This document shows positions 24,283 through 35,763 of a stretch of 64,000 bases of DNA, piece after piece (within the stretch, counting starts at the first letter, position 1; each line of letters starts with the position of its first letter). The position numbers were made by a program, and so were the translations under genes. Below the pieces are notes generated by a model, which was given only the letters and a program-made list of their open reading frames with translations, did not search any database and was not told the origin of the DNA. This DNA is from Megamerina dolium (lineage: Eukaryota > Arthropoda > Insecta > Diptera > Megamerinidae): positions 118,418,120 through 118,482,119 of the forward strand of contig OY978525.1 in assembly GCA_963854835.1 (NCBI GenBank), read 5' to 3'.

Positions 24283-25090
24283 ATATACGAGGTGTGATCA
24301 AAAACGCAAGGTGACTCTTAATTTTTATCAAAAAGTATTTATTCATCAATATTTATGTTGTTTGCTTCAAAGTAATACCCCCTTAGATGTAACACACTTG
24401 TGCCAGCGCTTTGTCCAATCCTCGAAGCACTTCTGATAAGCACTTTCTGGTATAGCCTTGAGCTCTTTCAGCGATGCAATCGTTATCTCCTCAATTGTTG
24501 CAAATCTCCATCCTTTCATGAGTCTCTTCAGTTTTGGGAACAGAAAAAAGTCAAAGGGGGGGCCAAGTCCGGTGAATATGGTGGCTGAGGTATAATAGTG
24601 ATGTTGTTTTTGGCCAAAAAAAAACACTTACAAGCTGGTGAGCTGGTGTGTTTTCGTGATGCAAAATCCATGAATTGTTTTTCCACAATTTCGGGCGTTT
24701 CTTTTTCGTATTGCTTCACGCAAACGCCACATAACTTCAAGATAATACTCCTTATTAACCGTACGATCTTGTGGTAAGAACTCGTGAAGCACTAGGCCAT
24801 GAAAATCGAAGAAAACAGTGTGCAAAACCTTGACATTTGATTGAACTTTCATCGAATTTTCTCGGCCTTCTTGGAACAGCCATACACCTTTTTGTTACTC
24901 AGAGTAAGCTCACCGTATGCCACTTTCAGGAGTTTCAGAGCACTTGATTCCATTTTTTCACACAAAATTTATTGCAAACACTTTGTACCATTTTTGTCGA
25001 CAGCAGAAAATCGCAGAGCCCATCAAACACTTCTAACCTTAATAACCTCTCACAAATCATACTGAGAAAACCTACCAGGGTTGTCCCAAT
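24283..25090 (-). mobile_element. internally deleted mariner
   Basis: One end near 24283 begins with ACGAGGTGTGATCAAAAACG. The minus strand has an N-terminus MESSALKLLKVAYGELTLSN (start near 24952). It then jumps directly to QSNVKVLHTVFFDFHGLVLH, EFLPQDRTVNKEYYLEVM, PQPPYSPDLAPPLTFF and SAYQKCFEDWTKRWHKCV. About 110 codons between the first HTH and the catalytic core are missing, including the first catalytic Asp. SPDLAPPL replaces the usual SPDLAPxD, so the third Asp is lost or shifted. The far end is not resolved. Confidence 0.83.
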
Positions 25091-25116
25091 CCAAAACACT
25101 TTTAGGGACCTATAAC

Positions 25117-25460
25117 TTAAAATGACTTGAGGAATAATATAAGAATCATCACGGGATTATTGACAGGACACTGCAGACTGAATTATTACCTAACGAAACT
25201 GGGAATCTTCTCGAATGAAACATGCCAACATTGCAGGGAGGAGAATGAAACTGCAAAACATGTGTTGGGAACGTGCCCGGCACTTACGTATACAAGAAAG
25301 AAAAACTTCGTGGAATTTATAATACCGAAAGATCTGCTGAGTTTCATTAGGGTACGGATCTATACTAAACTTCCTTATGGATGCTGGACTTTGAGAAGTA
25401 ATCTAGTCTGGGGAGCACAATGGTCCTAGGGTCACAGTGCAATATAACCCCCTAATAATA
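25117..25460 (+). pseudogene. LINE C-terminal fragment (RNase-H-type element)
   Basis: A frame from about 25127 reads NNIRIITGLLTGHCRLNYYL, TKLGIFSNETCQHCREENET and AKHVLGTCPALTYTRKK, the CxxC...H...C tail typical of the C-terminus of I-group LINEs. It is open for 100 codons to 25429 but is only the last part of the protein. It lies opposite in orientation to the related fragment at 23215-23860. Confidence 0.78.
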
Positions 25461-28321
25461 GTAATCTCTCACAAACAAACAAATAATGCTATATCGTAAC
25501 GAGTGTACCAAAAAAATTGAAATTTGAATGTACGGAGTCCGTGAAATTCAAAAAGTCACCTTGCTTTTTGATACAAGTGCATGAGAGAGTTCAAAACTCA
25601 CTAGTACTTGATTTTGAGTTATTATAAAATTAACTCTAAAACTCATAAACCAAGCTAAATTCACAATGGCACAAGTTAGCCATCATAGTTTAATTAAAGC
25701 TGCTCGATTCTATTCTATACTTCTTCATATTAGCGAAATATATCGTCATCATTTCATAAACTTTTCAATCAACCTAATACATAAATATATAGTATGTTGC
25801 TACATATATTCAATAAAGGTCCCCCATACCCCATTGTCACTTTGTATTACAAGGCCATAAAGTGTAAATATAAATGAGGGGGCGGGGGGAAACAACAGAG
25901 AAGCAGGTACAGAATGTGAGAGCAATTTTTTTTTGGAGGGGTGAGTGCAAAAACAAGCAAAGCTTAACAGAAATAAAAATGCGTATGGAATTATTAATTT
26001 CGAAATAGTACATACATATGTGTATGCATACATATTAATGTATTGATTATACCAATTCTTTTTGATTCAATTCTTCTTCTTCTTCCTCTTCTCCTTGATT
26101 TATACGTACATATTATTCAATCGTATCGATATTTGAAGAATATTATATGGTGGGTATCAAATAGCATTCATAGTGTTTTTATCGTTTCATCGCTTCAGTG
26201 AGCTTTTTTTTGTGTTGTTTTTTCCTCTCATACGCCTAGAAATATGCTACACAATTTATGCACATTTTTAAATCTAATGTGAAAGATAAATACTTGCACT
26301 TGATATACAACAAAAACACATGTATTTATGTTAGACATCGAAGTACAAGAATTATCAGGAGTCAACAGCAACAGCAACAACAACAACAACAATTACTACT
26401 ACTACATATATGAAATATATATATATATATATGATAAGGTGTAAAAGCGAAAATTTTTGGCGGGGAAAAAAGTGCAATCAGTCAAATTGAAATTAATGTG
26501 GCATGCGATGTGCCAGCTATGAACGAATGAACAAAAACACCTCAGTTATTAACAGCAACAGTAGCAGCAGCAGCAGCAACAGCAGCTCTCCAAGTTAAAA
26601 GTTCAATTTTTGCAATTTGATTTCTCTAGAAAGATTAAAAACACTAGTAAATCCATACATATTGTGTGACTGATGAGAAATTTTCTAAAAAAAAAAAATA
26701 TTTTTTTATATATCGTTTTTTATATATGTATGTATGTATATTACATGAATTATGTCTATGGATATGCATTTAGGTATTAGGTATGCTTTTTCCGTTTCAA
26801 TGATTTTTCCAATTCAAAAATTAATCAAATCAACGAATCTTGCCATATGACACTCATGCCCACATATACATACAATCACATATGTATATGAAGAACATAA
26901 TAACAAAAAAAATAACAAAAAATGTGCGTCAAGGCATATTTCATATCTTTCATACATTTAGTATAAGTATATTTTGTATATGCATGCATATATACCTAAT
27001 ACTTATTTGAAAATATATTTGTAGCATACTTTTGGGCTTTTAAGTAAACTTTTTACTTTCAAATTTTTACAGTCTTATGATTTTCTAAGTACAATATAAT
27101 ATTTATACATATTCATTTATCATTTGACATGATTTTAAATATGATTACATACACACACACAATACACCTCTTCTACATATGGATGTATCTCGTCATCATA
27201 ATCATCATCATCATCATTATCATTATCACGCAACATGTGTCAAAAGTTTATGAACAAACATTTTTATTATGATACATATGTCACACATGCATATATACAT
27301 ACAATATACAAGTGCTTATATACATATTTGTATCTTGTGTATACCAGCAACATTTTGTGGTAATTTTGTTATATGAATACGTCGTTTTTTTTTTTATGAT
27401 TATAAATTTACCTCATTACACTTTGCGATGCATTCTATATAATATTTTATATTTATTGGTAAACAAAAAAAAAAAAAATTACTTTGAAATATAAAAATAT
27501 TATGCGTAAGAATAGTGAATTATTATTTTTTTTTCCACTTTGTCAAAATTGTACTCACATATTATCTAGAGCATTAACCAAGCATTATTTTTGTAAGTAT
27601 TTGTTAACAATTGATGTGATTTAAAATTGAGGTTATATGAATATTAATTTGTAAAAGTAAATATTTTTATACATGTTGCTCGTATAAGAAATAAAATTGA
27701 ATCAAGAGATTTGATATATTCCCAAATTACTATCAGTTGCAAAAATATAGAATGTGGTAAAGAAATTGATAGCATTGAACAAGGCATTAGTTTGATGATA
27801 TTTTGAAAGAGCACACTATTCAATTCAGTTACCCCCAAAAAGAGACTGATATGATATGGGCGTTACAATTTTCTTTTATAGACGAATCAATGCAATTGAA
27901 ATACACAATAATATTGAGAAATATTTCATAGGATTTCTAGATTGATTGATGTAAAAAACAATAAACAATTCCAATCAAATACAATGCAACCGAAAATGGA
28001 GCATTTTTTTTTTTTTTAATATGAAGACCAATACCTTTTTTGTTTGAAGAATTTTGCAACCATTTTCCAAAAATACCAATATAATAATGTCGTTGTATCA
28101 TTGAATACACTTTTCATTATATTTCCTAAACAAATTTATTTCAATTTTCACCCATTAGAGAAGCATTGCCACCACAATCACTAACATTTTTGCAACCCAA
28201 CATTTGTACTCCTTAGAAAGGCTCTCCAATATCGATCCTCATTAATAATATAGTCTAGGATTAAATAGAAATATAAATAAAATAAAATAAAATAAAAATA
28301 TTACAATAAATAAATATAAAA
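25461..28321. other. anonymous AT-rich sequence with microsatellites
   Basis: It holds (CAA)n and (ACT)n near 26365-26405, (TA)n at 26416-26432, (CAG)n near 26562-26585, (ATC)n near 27192-27225, and T- or A-runs at 27387, 27466 and 28006. No gene recognised. Confidence 0.5.
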
Positions 28322-30545
28322 AATCTCCTTACAGTCGGCTGGGGCCGACCAAATTATACCCTGCATATGTAGAAGTATATATAAAAAGTTTGCTCGTATA
28401 TCCATCCTTTTCTTCCACTTCTTTGTATAGGACCTACATTAAGAAGCAGGCGTACCTCACCAATTTTGGAGGATCAATTTCAGCCTATAATACTAAACTA
28501 CATAGGTTGCAATGGGTTGACCTAGGCGTATTATTTAGTAAGTTATGGGTGTTTTAATGTTTAAGATAAATCCGACATTTGTACGGAAGCTATATGGTGC
28601 GCCCATTTTCTGTGAGCCTAGTTGCTCGTACAATACTAATCCACACCTTAAATCTCGTTATTCTACGCTGAATAGTTTGCAAGTTAACATTTTTGTTTAA
28701 TTTACTCAACTTTGTATGGGAGCCCATAGAAAGAGTGGGCGTGGCACACTGATTTTTTGCCAGATTATTTCCGACTACGATATTAATTTAAGTGTCAATT
28801 ATGGTTATTATAGACAGAAGATTGCCGAAGTTACAGCTGTTTAAATTTAAAAGAAATTCAGTCATTTTGTTTGGGGGCTACAATAAACAGTGGGCATGGT
28901 GCGCCCATTTCCTATGAGTCTAGTGGCTCGCACAATACTATTTCATACCTTAAATCTCGTTGTCCTACGCTATATGGTTTGCAAGTTATGGAGCTTAAAA
29001 TTTTAGTTTAATTCCCTTGACTTTGTATGGGAGACTCATGAAGGAGTAGGCGTGAAACACTGATTTTCTGTCAGATTTTTGCAGACTACGATATTAATTT
29101 AAGCGTCAATTATGGTTATTCTAGACAGAAGATTGCCGAAGTTACAGCTGTTTCAATTTAAAATTTGTATGGGGGCTACGATAAACAGTGGGCATGGCGC
29201 GCCCATTTCCTATGAGTCTAGTGGCTCGCACAATACTATTCCATACCTTAAATCTCGTTGTCCTACGCTATATGGTTTGCAAGTTATGGAGCTTAAAATT
29301 TTAGTTTAATTCCCTTGACTTTGTATGGGAGACTCATGAAGGAGTAGGCGTGAAACACTGATTTTCTGTCAGATTTTTGCAGACTACGATATTAATTTAA
29401 GTGTCAATTATGGTTATTCTAGACAGAAGATTGCCGAAGTTACAGCTGTTTCAATTTAAAATTTGTATGGGGGCTACGATAAACAGTGGGCGTGGTGCGC
29501 CCATTTTCTGTGAGCCTAGTTACTCGTGCAATACTATTCTATACCTTAAATCTCGTTGTCCTACGCTAAATGGTTTGTAAGTTATGGAGCTTAAAAGTTT
29601 TAGTTTAATTCCCTTGACTTTGTATGGGAGACTCATGAAGGAGTGGGCGTAGCACACTGATTTTCTGCCAGATTTTTGCCGACTACGATATTAATTTAAG
29701 CGTCAATTATGGTTATTCTAGACAGAAGATTGCCGAAGTTACAGCTGTTTTAATTTAAAATTTGTATGTGGGCTACGATAAACAGTGGGCGTGGTGCGCC
29801 CATTTTCTGTGAGCCTAGTTTCTCGTACAATACTAATCCACACCTTAAATCTCCTTATTCTACGCTGAATAGTTTACAAGTTATAACCGGTAACATTTTT
29901 TTTAATTTCCGCAACTTTGTATGGGAGACCCAAAAAGGAGTGGGCGTGTCACACTGATTTGTTGCCATATTATTTCCGACTACCATGTTAATCTAAATGT
30001 CAATTATGGTTATTCTGGACAGAAGATTGTAGAAGTTACAGCTGTTTCAATTTAAAAGAAGTACAGACACTTTGTATGAGAGCTACGCTAAAAAGTAGGC
30101 GTGGCTCAACCACTTTTGGCGTGGCTATATAGTAGTATAATATAAGTCTAAGTGCCAAATATTGTTGTCCCAAGTGGTATATTGTGTGAGTTATAGCAAG
30201 TTAAAGATTTTGAAAATTTCGAGGTTAGTCGCTTTGAATGCTTGGTGTGGGCGTGGTTATTGACCGATCATGCCCAATATCAATCCCCTCCGTACCCTTG
30301 GATCATAGATTACTTATGCCAAATTTCATCGAAATAGCTCAATATTTACTCAAGTTATCGTGCGAACCAGCCAGGTGACAGACAGACGGACGGACGGACG
30401 GACGGACGGACGGACGGACGGACGGACATCGTTAAATCGAAAATTGAATCGACGCTGATCACAAATATATATCCATGTCTATATCTCCGGAGATTCCTTC
30501 AAGTGGACACAAACATCTGACCGAAACATTATGCAGGGTATAAAT
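28322..30545 (+). mobile_element. mini-me/Helentron-like element, copy 1, with five internal repeats
   Basis: The ends are TATACCCTGCAT (28355-28366) and the inverse ATGCAGGGTATA (30531-30542). A subterminal hairpin GTCGGC-TGGG-GCCGAC sits at 28334-28349. Inside, a unit of about 298 bp repeats, marked by ACAGAAGATTG at 28814, 29125, 29423, 29722 and 30019. Near the right end lies a GGAC tetranucleotide tract (30386-30427). No transposase is encoded; short frames are chance. The combination of internal tandem repeats, a tetranucleotide tract and a terminal hairpin recalls dipteran mini-me/DINE elements, but the family assignment is inference. Confidence 0.78.
30386..30427. repeat. (GGAC)n microsatellite inside the element
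   Basis: About ten GGAC units follow GACAGACA. The same tract occurs in the second copy (37254-37280), so it belongs to the element. Confidence 0.9.
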
Positions 30546-32876
30546 ATCATTTAACAACACACCATAAAATAAAATCTACGAGTCTGCAGTAAGATGATAA
30601 GTTTATATAAAGATATAAAATATTTGATTGCACAAAGACTTTGCAACAAAAACTGCATCTCGTGTTGCCATTGTCATACAATCGATTTATTCTTTTTCTA
30701 TATATTTTCACTTATTCTTTCCAACATTATTAGCCACATAATGTTACTTATTGTTGCAACCGTTATGTTTTTTTTTTTTTTTTTATTTTTTTTTTGTTCT
30801 GTAAATTTTTTGCCCATTACTAAAATAATATTCACACTCACTTAAATGATTAATATTCGTTTCAGATGTCTGTATTCGTTTCACTGTACTCTTGATGATT
30901 TATTAAAAAAAAAAAAACAAACTTTACCCTCCTAAAAATGCGACTCGTTATCATCGTAAACTCTCTACGTAGTCTCTTTGTTTTATCTATAATTTTTCGC
31001 ATATCATTCCTTCACCAACACCCGTTTATAGTTTGCAAAAGATTAAGAATATACAATATATTGCTGATATATTAGAACAACAGCTGTCATAAAGAGCAAA
31101 AAAAAAAAAGAAGTTTTCAAAGTATTTACCACATATTTTGGTTAAGTGAAAATGTATAAAATGTGTTCACAAGAGTATGAATATTCGGGTTGTCTTTTGC
31201 TTTAGTCAAATTTTGTTATTCATTTGAATTGCAAAAATTTTGTAAATAATATTCCTATTAGAAAACTGATTATTTGAGCTAAAATTACTTGAAAGTCAAA
31301 GAATTTTACTATTTAATAAATTTATATAAAATTCATAGGAAAAATATTCAGACTGACTTCAATCTCTTTAAAATAATCACCAAAATAAAATCATAGATTC
31401 TCTTACTTTTTATTATTTTTATAAAATGTTACAATATAAAATCCCGTTGAATAATATTTGGATTCAATAATTTGATTTTTTGTGAAGATCAAATATTGGA
31501 CAACCCTAATGGTAGAAGCACTCGCGCATACCAGCACATACTACATAAAATGTACAAGTAGTAGGAGACACAAAAAAAAAAAAAAAAAAAACGATTGTAA
31601 TAAACATATGTGAAAAACAAAAATTGAATCTAGGGAAATTCATTTCAGAACTATTCCCCTTTTAAGACAATTTTTCCCCGTCATCTTCCAATATTCATTG
31701 TCATTGAACTTGAATATTCAGTCAGCTCGTAAATAAATCATTGAATTTAATATAGACACTATTATTTTGCAATTGCCACGTATAAAGAACAACAATAGCA
31801 ACAACAACAACAACAACAACAACAACAAGCTCTAAAAATGTGTGTATAATACTCTATACAAACTAAATCTCTTACTGAGCTTGGGATTTAAAGGTAATAG
31901 CTATTATATGGTAAACTCTTAAAAGTATCTTACAATGAAAATAATTCATTTAATCAGCATAAAGTTCTTAATATCTGTTGTTTTCATTTTCTATCCTTCG
32001 GCTTTTGTTTACGTTGGCTTTGGGGTGTGCGCTCTCCCCCCCCCCACAATCCTCCACAACTGGCAGAAATCTAACGGAATACTTAATAACCTTAAAAATT
32101 TTAACACCCATAAATTATCACCGTCAGACCAATAACAACAATCCTTAACATTAGTCTACATAATCTATGTTGAAGAAAACCGTAGACTAGATCGACGAAT
32201 AAAGACTATGACATTTCATTTTATTTATGCTGAATAGAAAATTAATACCAAAGCAAGCAAGCAAGCTACAGCATGAGAAAGCGGGAAAAATAAAGACATT
32301 GCTAGCAACTAGATTAAAATATAGCAAATTGAAATCAATTCTATAAATTGTTGTTGCTTCGTTTTCACTGCTGCCGTTTCCAAATTTGATGGCAGAGTAT
32401 GCTTGAATAAGTGATTAAGAAATGTGTATAGACAAGTATGACAGAGTTCTATTAATATAATATTAAGAAAGAAAAAAAAAAAAAAACAACAACAAAGCGC
32501 TAATAGTCAGTGTCATTATTTATCACTGTCTCATATATGTAAATTGAAAGGCAAGTCTTGTTAATCAACACATCTTTATTGATTACTTAACAAAAATCGA
32601 TCAAAAAAGCGAAAAAAGGGAAAAGCAAAATTGTCATCGGTATTTAAAAAGCCTCATACAGAACACCATGTTCTGCACTGAAACAATGGCACCTGCTCTT
32701 TAACCTTAGAACCATGAGTTTTGATGTTGAATTCCGGGGGTTCAAGAAATCAAATTTAACCTTTTTTTGGGTATGCAGATATATTGTACTTTTATTTATA
32801 GGTTGACAAAATTCCAGGCATATAACTCTTATAATAAGAAAGTAACAGCATTTTATATGGTAAGTACGAATTTTAT
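30546..32876. other. anonymous AT-rich sequence with microsatellites
   Basis: It holds T-runs at 30769-30795, A-runs near 31572-31591 and 32470-32486, (CAA)n at 31799-31828 and a C-run near 32035-32044. A possible small inverted-repeat element spans about 31184-31512. No gene recognised. Confidence 0.5.
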
Positions 32877-33297
32877 ATGGCCAACCTACGCCGTGAATTG
32901 ACGGAAGAAGAAGACGAAAATATTGCAAATTATTTCAATATTCACGAAAGCGATGATGATGATGATGGAAAAGAACCTACATTTGGTGGCGACCACGAAC
33001 CGATACCCAGTGACCAGTCTGCCTTCAAGATCCACGGGAAAGAAACAAAACAACAGCAGTTTGTGACCATTGCCTTAATCCGACATCCACCAACCGCTAT
33101 ATAAGGACATGCGAAATGTGCTATCTCACAAAATATAAAGCCGATGCTGACACCGACTCAAGTATTGATGAAAACGTGGACAATACTCCAACAATGCCAA
33201 ACGCCAAATTAAAACTAATCAAAAAGACAGCGGAGAATTTCACTCATTTGAGCATTTCAAAACTAAAACTTTATATGATTTTCATTTTATCCAAGTA
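32877..33297 (+). pseudogene. piggyBac-like transposase remnant, N- and C-termini joined
   Basis: A start at 32877 gives MANLRRELTEEEDENIANYF, then an acidic SDDDDDG stretch, as in piggyBac transposase N-termini. After about 60 codons a different frame gives CDHCLNPTSTNRYIRTCEMC (from about 33063), a CxxC...CxxC cluster like the C-terminal zinc domain of that family, then a Lys-rich tail ending at 33297. The catalytic core is absent. Downstream, GGGCACTGAGTGCCC (33430-33444) is a perfect odd palindrome of a type seen near piggyBac ends. I could not define TTAA-bounded termini. Confidence 0.5.
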
Positions 33298-33560
33298 AAA
33301 AACTTTGTTTCTAACAATAAATATGTACATGTTTCATTAAATTGTGTAAATTAAATAGACGAAATATTCACTTTTTATAAAAAAAAAAATCCTTAAATGG
33401 CTTAAATTCCCATACAAAATACATGGCTGGGCACTGAGTGCCCAAGTCACGAGATTAAGTTGTATATCCATTTCACGATTCTAAGATTAAATTAAATATG
33501 ACAATAATTAAATTAACATTAAATTGGTTTGGATGGGCTCATTGAATTTCTGGTATCAAA
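33298..33560. other. possible 3' part of the piggyBac-like element
   Basis: Contains the palindrome GGGCACTGAGTGCCC; otherwise AT-rich. Confidence 0.35.
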
Positions 33561-33905
33561 CAAAACTCATACCATGCCTTTACCTAAATGAGGCTTTTGA
33601 ATCAATCAGTTTAGCTTCAACTTCAAATTTTTTTTTGTTGGGAATACAAAAGATATCTCTGGCTGTCATATGTGGTCGACATAAACTGCTACCCCAGCTG
33701 TTTTATTCTCCAGACATTGCGCTATCTGATTACCACTAGTTTCAATCAATGGCTCATGGCCTGACTGAGCAGCAGCAGTTCCGTTCTTTCGAAGAAGTCA
33801 AAAATGACATCAAAAGACGCATCAATTTTTCGAGATGATATTCAAAAATCACTTGAAAGATGGGCTAAAAAGTAATGGCTAGCGATGGATAATACATTCG
33901 CTAAT
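33561..33905 (+). mobile_element. mauritiana-type mariner, C-terminal fragment
   Basis: The + strand reads GRHKLLPQLFYSPDIALSDY (third catalytic Asp block, expected SPDLAPSDYHLF), then a stop, QSMAHGLTEQQQFRSFEEVK and IQKSLERWAKK. The N-terminal two thirds are missing. The family appears to be that of the larger relic at 63303-64000. Confidence 0.8.
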
Positions 33906-34325
33906 ATAGAAATTCATATTGAAATTAGGATAAACGCTTGAATACAGCAACAACAACAAAAAATCAATACATTATATTTGTAGTTTACTTCGTCGAAAAG
34001 TTCACTATCTTTCTAAGTTGTAGCAGCCTAAAAACTGAGCCTGTTACAACCTTTTTACAAACCTACCTACGAACACTCCAAATCATGAAAAATTCAACGT
34101 ACCACCAATATACAACAAAGCATACCAAATATGTGTATAATAGGAAAAGTTCATTTGATTCTTCTTCTTCTCCATATTGTCGTCATACAATAATATCAGT
34201 AGGTGTATATGTACACACATACACATACTCATGTAGTCAGTCGCTATGACGATAGAGAAAGAAGAAACAATGAATTTTCACTCAACGTAAAATGCAGCGT
34301 TGCATAATTCCTAGATGCTTTATAC
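33906..34325. other. anonymous sequence
   Basis: AT-rich; no gene or repeat recognised. Confidence 0.4.
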
Positions 34326-34329
34326 ATAG

Positions 34330-34690
34330 ATATGTACTAAAGGTGGCGGACTTGCCACCGGAAGGATGAAAATCAACCGATGCTTGATCGAGTAAGTCGT
34401 AGACCGTCCTATTATTTAAGACGATCTTGCTAAATTTTTTTAATTGACCCGTTCGAGTAGCTTTGCTACACCAACGAGTGCTCTTATAGTCGCGCTGGCA
34501 TTAATTCGCTCGACGGCTATAAGTTGTGCTTACTTTAAGCGAGGCAGTCAGTATTCGACCGCACACTTAAAGTGCTCGCCTGCGAGCCCTCAGCTATACC
34601 CGGGGTCATTTTGACGAACCGCATATACCAGGAGCAACCATCTGCCATCCCGTTGGTTGTTCCTATATATATTGCTATAAAGGTGTGTAG
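34330..34690. repeat. GC-richer block sharing motifs with 57625-57830
   Basis: Against its AT-rich surroundings this block is GC-rich (TGCTCGCCTGCGAGCCCTCA). It shares GACCCGTT, ACCAACGAGTGCTCTT, GCGAGCC, ACCAGGAGCAA and CGTTGGTT in the same order with the second block. ACCAACG near the start and CGTTGGT near the end could be short inverted termini of an element of about 190 bp. I do not recognise the family. Confidence 0.5.
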
Positions 34691-35157
34691 GGTATAAAAC
34701 TATTTCTATATTGTTTTCCTCTGATTTCTCAGTATTACGTTCGCCATCCTATACAAACAAGTGTTAGATGTTACATATAATAATTTGTAAAAATCTAACA
34801 GGCACATTATATAGTATAGATATATGTATGTACATAAGTCGATATTTTATTACAACGATTTAAATGTCACACCATAATGATGGTTAATTTATTCAGGTAT
34901 TATGCATAGTATACGTACATGTCTTGCCTTTATATCTATGCATGTTATAATCATAATCATAATAATAATAATAATAATAAATCTTTTATTATCCCTTTAA
35001 ATTATATTAGAAGTACTCCTGTATCACCATAGACACATTTGAATAAATAAATAAGATTAAGGTAGCAACGTTCTCATACAAAATATGATTATACCAAATT
35101 TTAATAAGGTGGTAATCCTTTTATAAAAAGTTTAAATAATATTCTGGGCTCTTTATT

Positions 35158-35197
<40 letters not shown>

Positions 35198-35335
35198 ACA
35201 TCGTCGTCACCGTTAAGTATGTATGTGTAATAAAAGATATATCGTACATACTAGATAAATATTTAATTTAAATTTTTGACTTATGAATACCAACAACAGC
35301 AACAACAACAACAGTAACATGAATGTAGCTAGCAC

Positions 35336-35336
<1 letters not shown>
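34691..35336. other. anonymous sequence with microsatellites
   Basis: It holds (AAT)n at 34960-34981 and (ATC)n at 35158-35197. No gene is seen. Confidence 0.5.

Positions 35337-35384
<48 letters not shown>
35337..35384. repeat. (AAT)n microsatellite
   Basis: About 16 units, directly before the GGCAAA array. Confidence 0.95.
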
Positions 35385-35386
<2 letters not shown>

Positions 35387-35409
35387 CTAGGAAAAAAACG
35401 AAAAATATA

Positions 35410-35757
35410 GGGCAAAGGCAAAGGCAGAGGCAAGGGCAAGGCTAAGGGCAGAGGCAAAGGCAAAGGAAAAAGCATAGGCAAAAGCAAAAGCAAAAGCAAA
35501 AGCAAAAGCAAGGGCAAAGGTATAGGCAAAGGCAAAGGCAAAGGCAAAGGCAAAGGCAAAGGCAAAGGCAAAGGCAAAGGCAAGGGCAAAGGCAAAGGCA
35601 AAGGCAAAGGAAAAAGCAAAAGCAAAAGCAAGGGCAAAGGTATAGGCAAAGGCAAAGGCAAAGGCAAAGGCAATGGCAAAGACAAATGCAAAGTGAGATT
35701 TAAAGTCAAATTTAAAGTCAAAAGCAAAAGCAAAGGCAAGTCAAAGCAAAAAAGTAA
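35410..35757. repeat. (GGCAAA)n hexanucleotide array
   Basis: About 350 bp of GGCAAA and its variants (GGCAGA, AGCAAA, GGCAAG). A block with GGCAAAGGTATAGGC occurs twice about 120 bp apart (near 35515 and 35635), showing a longer duplication within the hexamer tract. The minus strand is open as a Leu-Pro repeat of more than 100 codons, which I regard as a by-product. The array ends against the second mini-me-like element. Confidence 0.95.
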
Positions 35758-35763
35758 TAAAAA

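Noticed and set aside
35329..35739. Minus-strand open frame of 136 codons made of Leu-Pro repeats
   Set aside because: It is the translation of the GGCAAA hexamer and an AAT tract; no start context, domain or conservation evidence.
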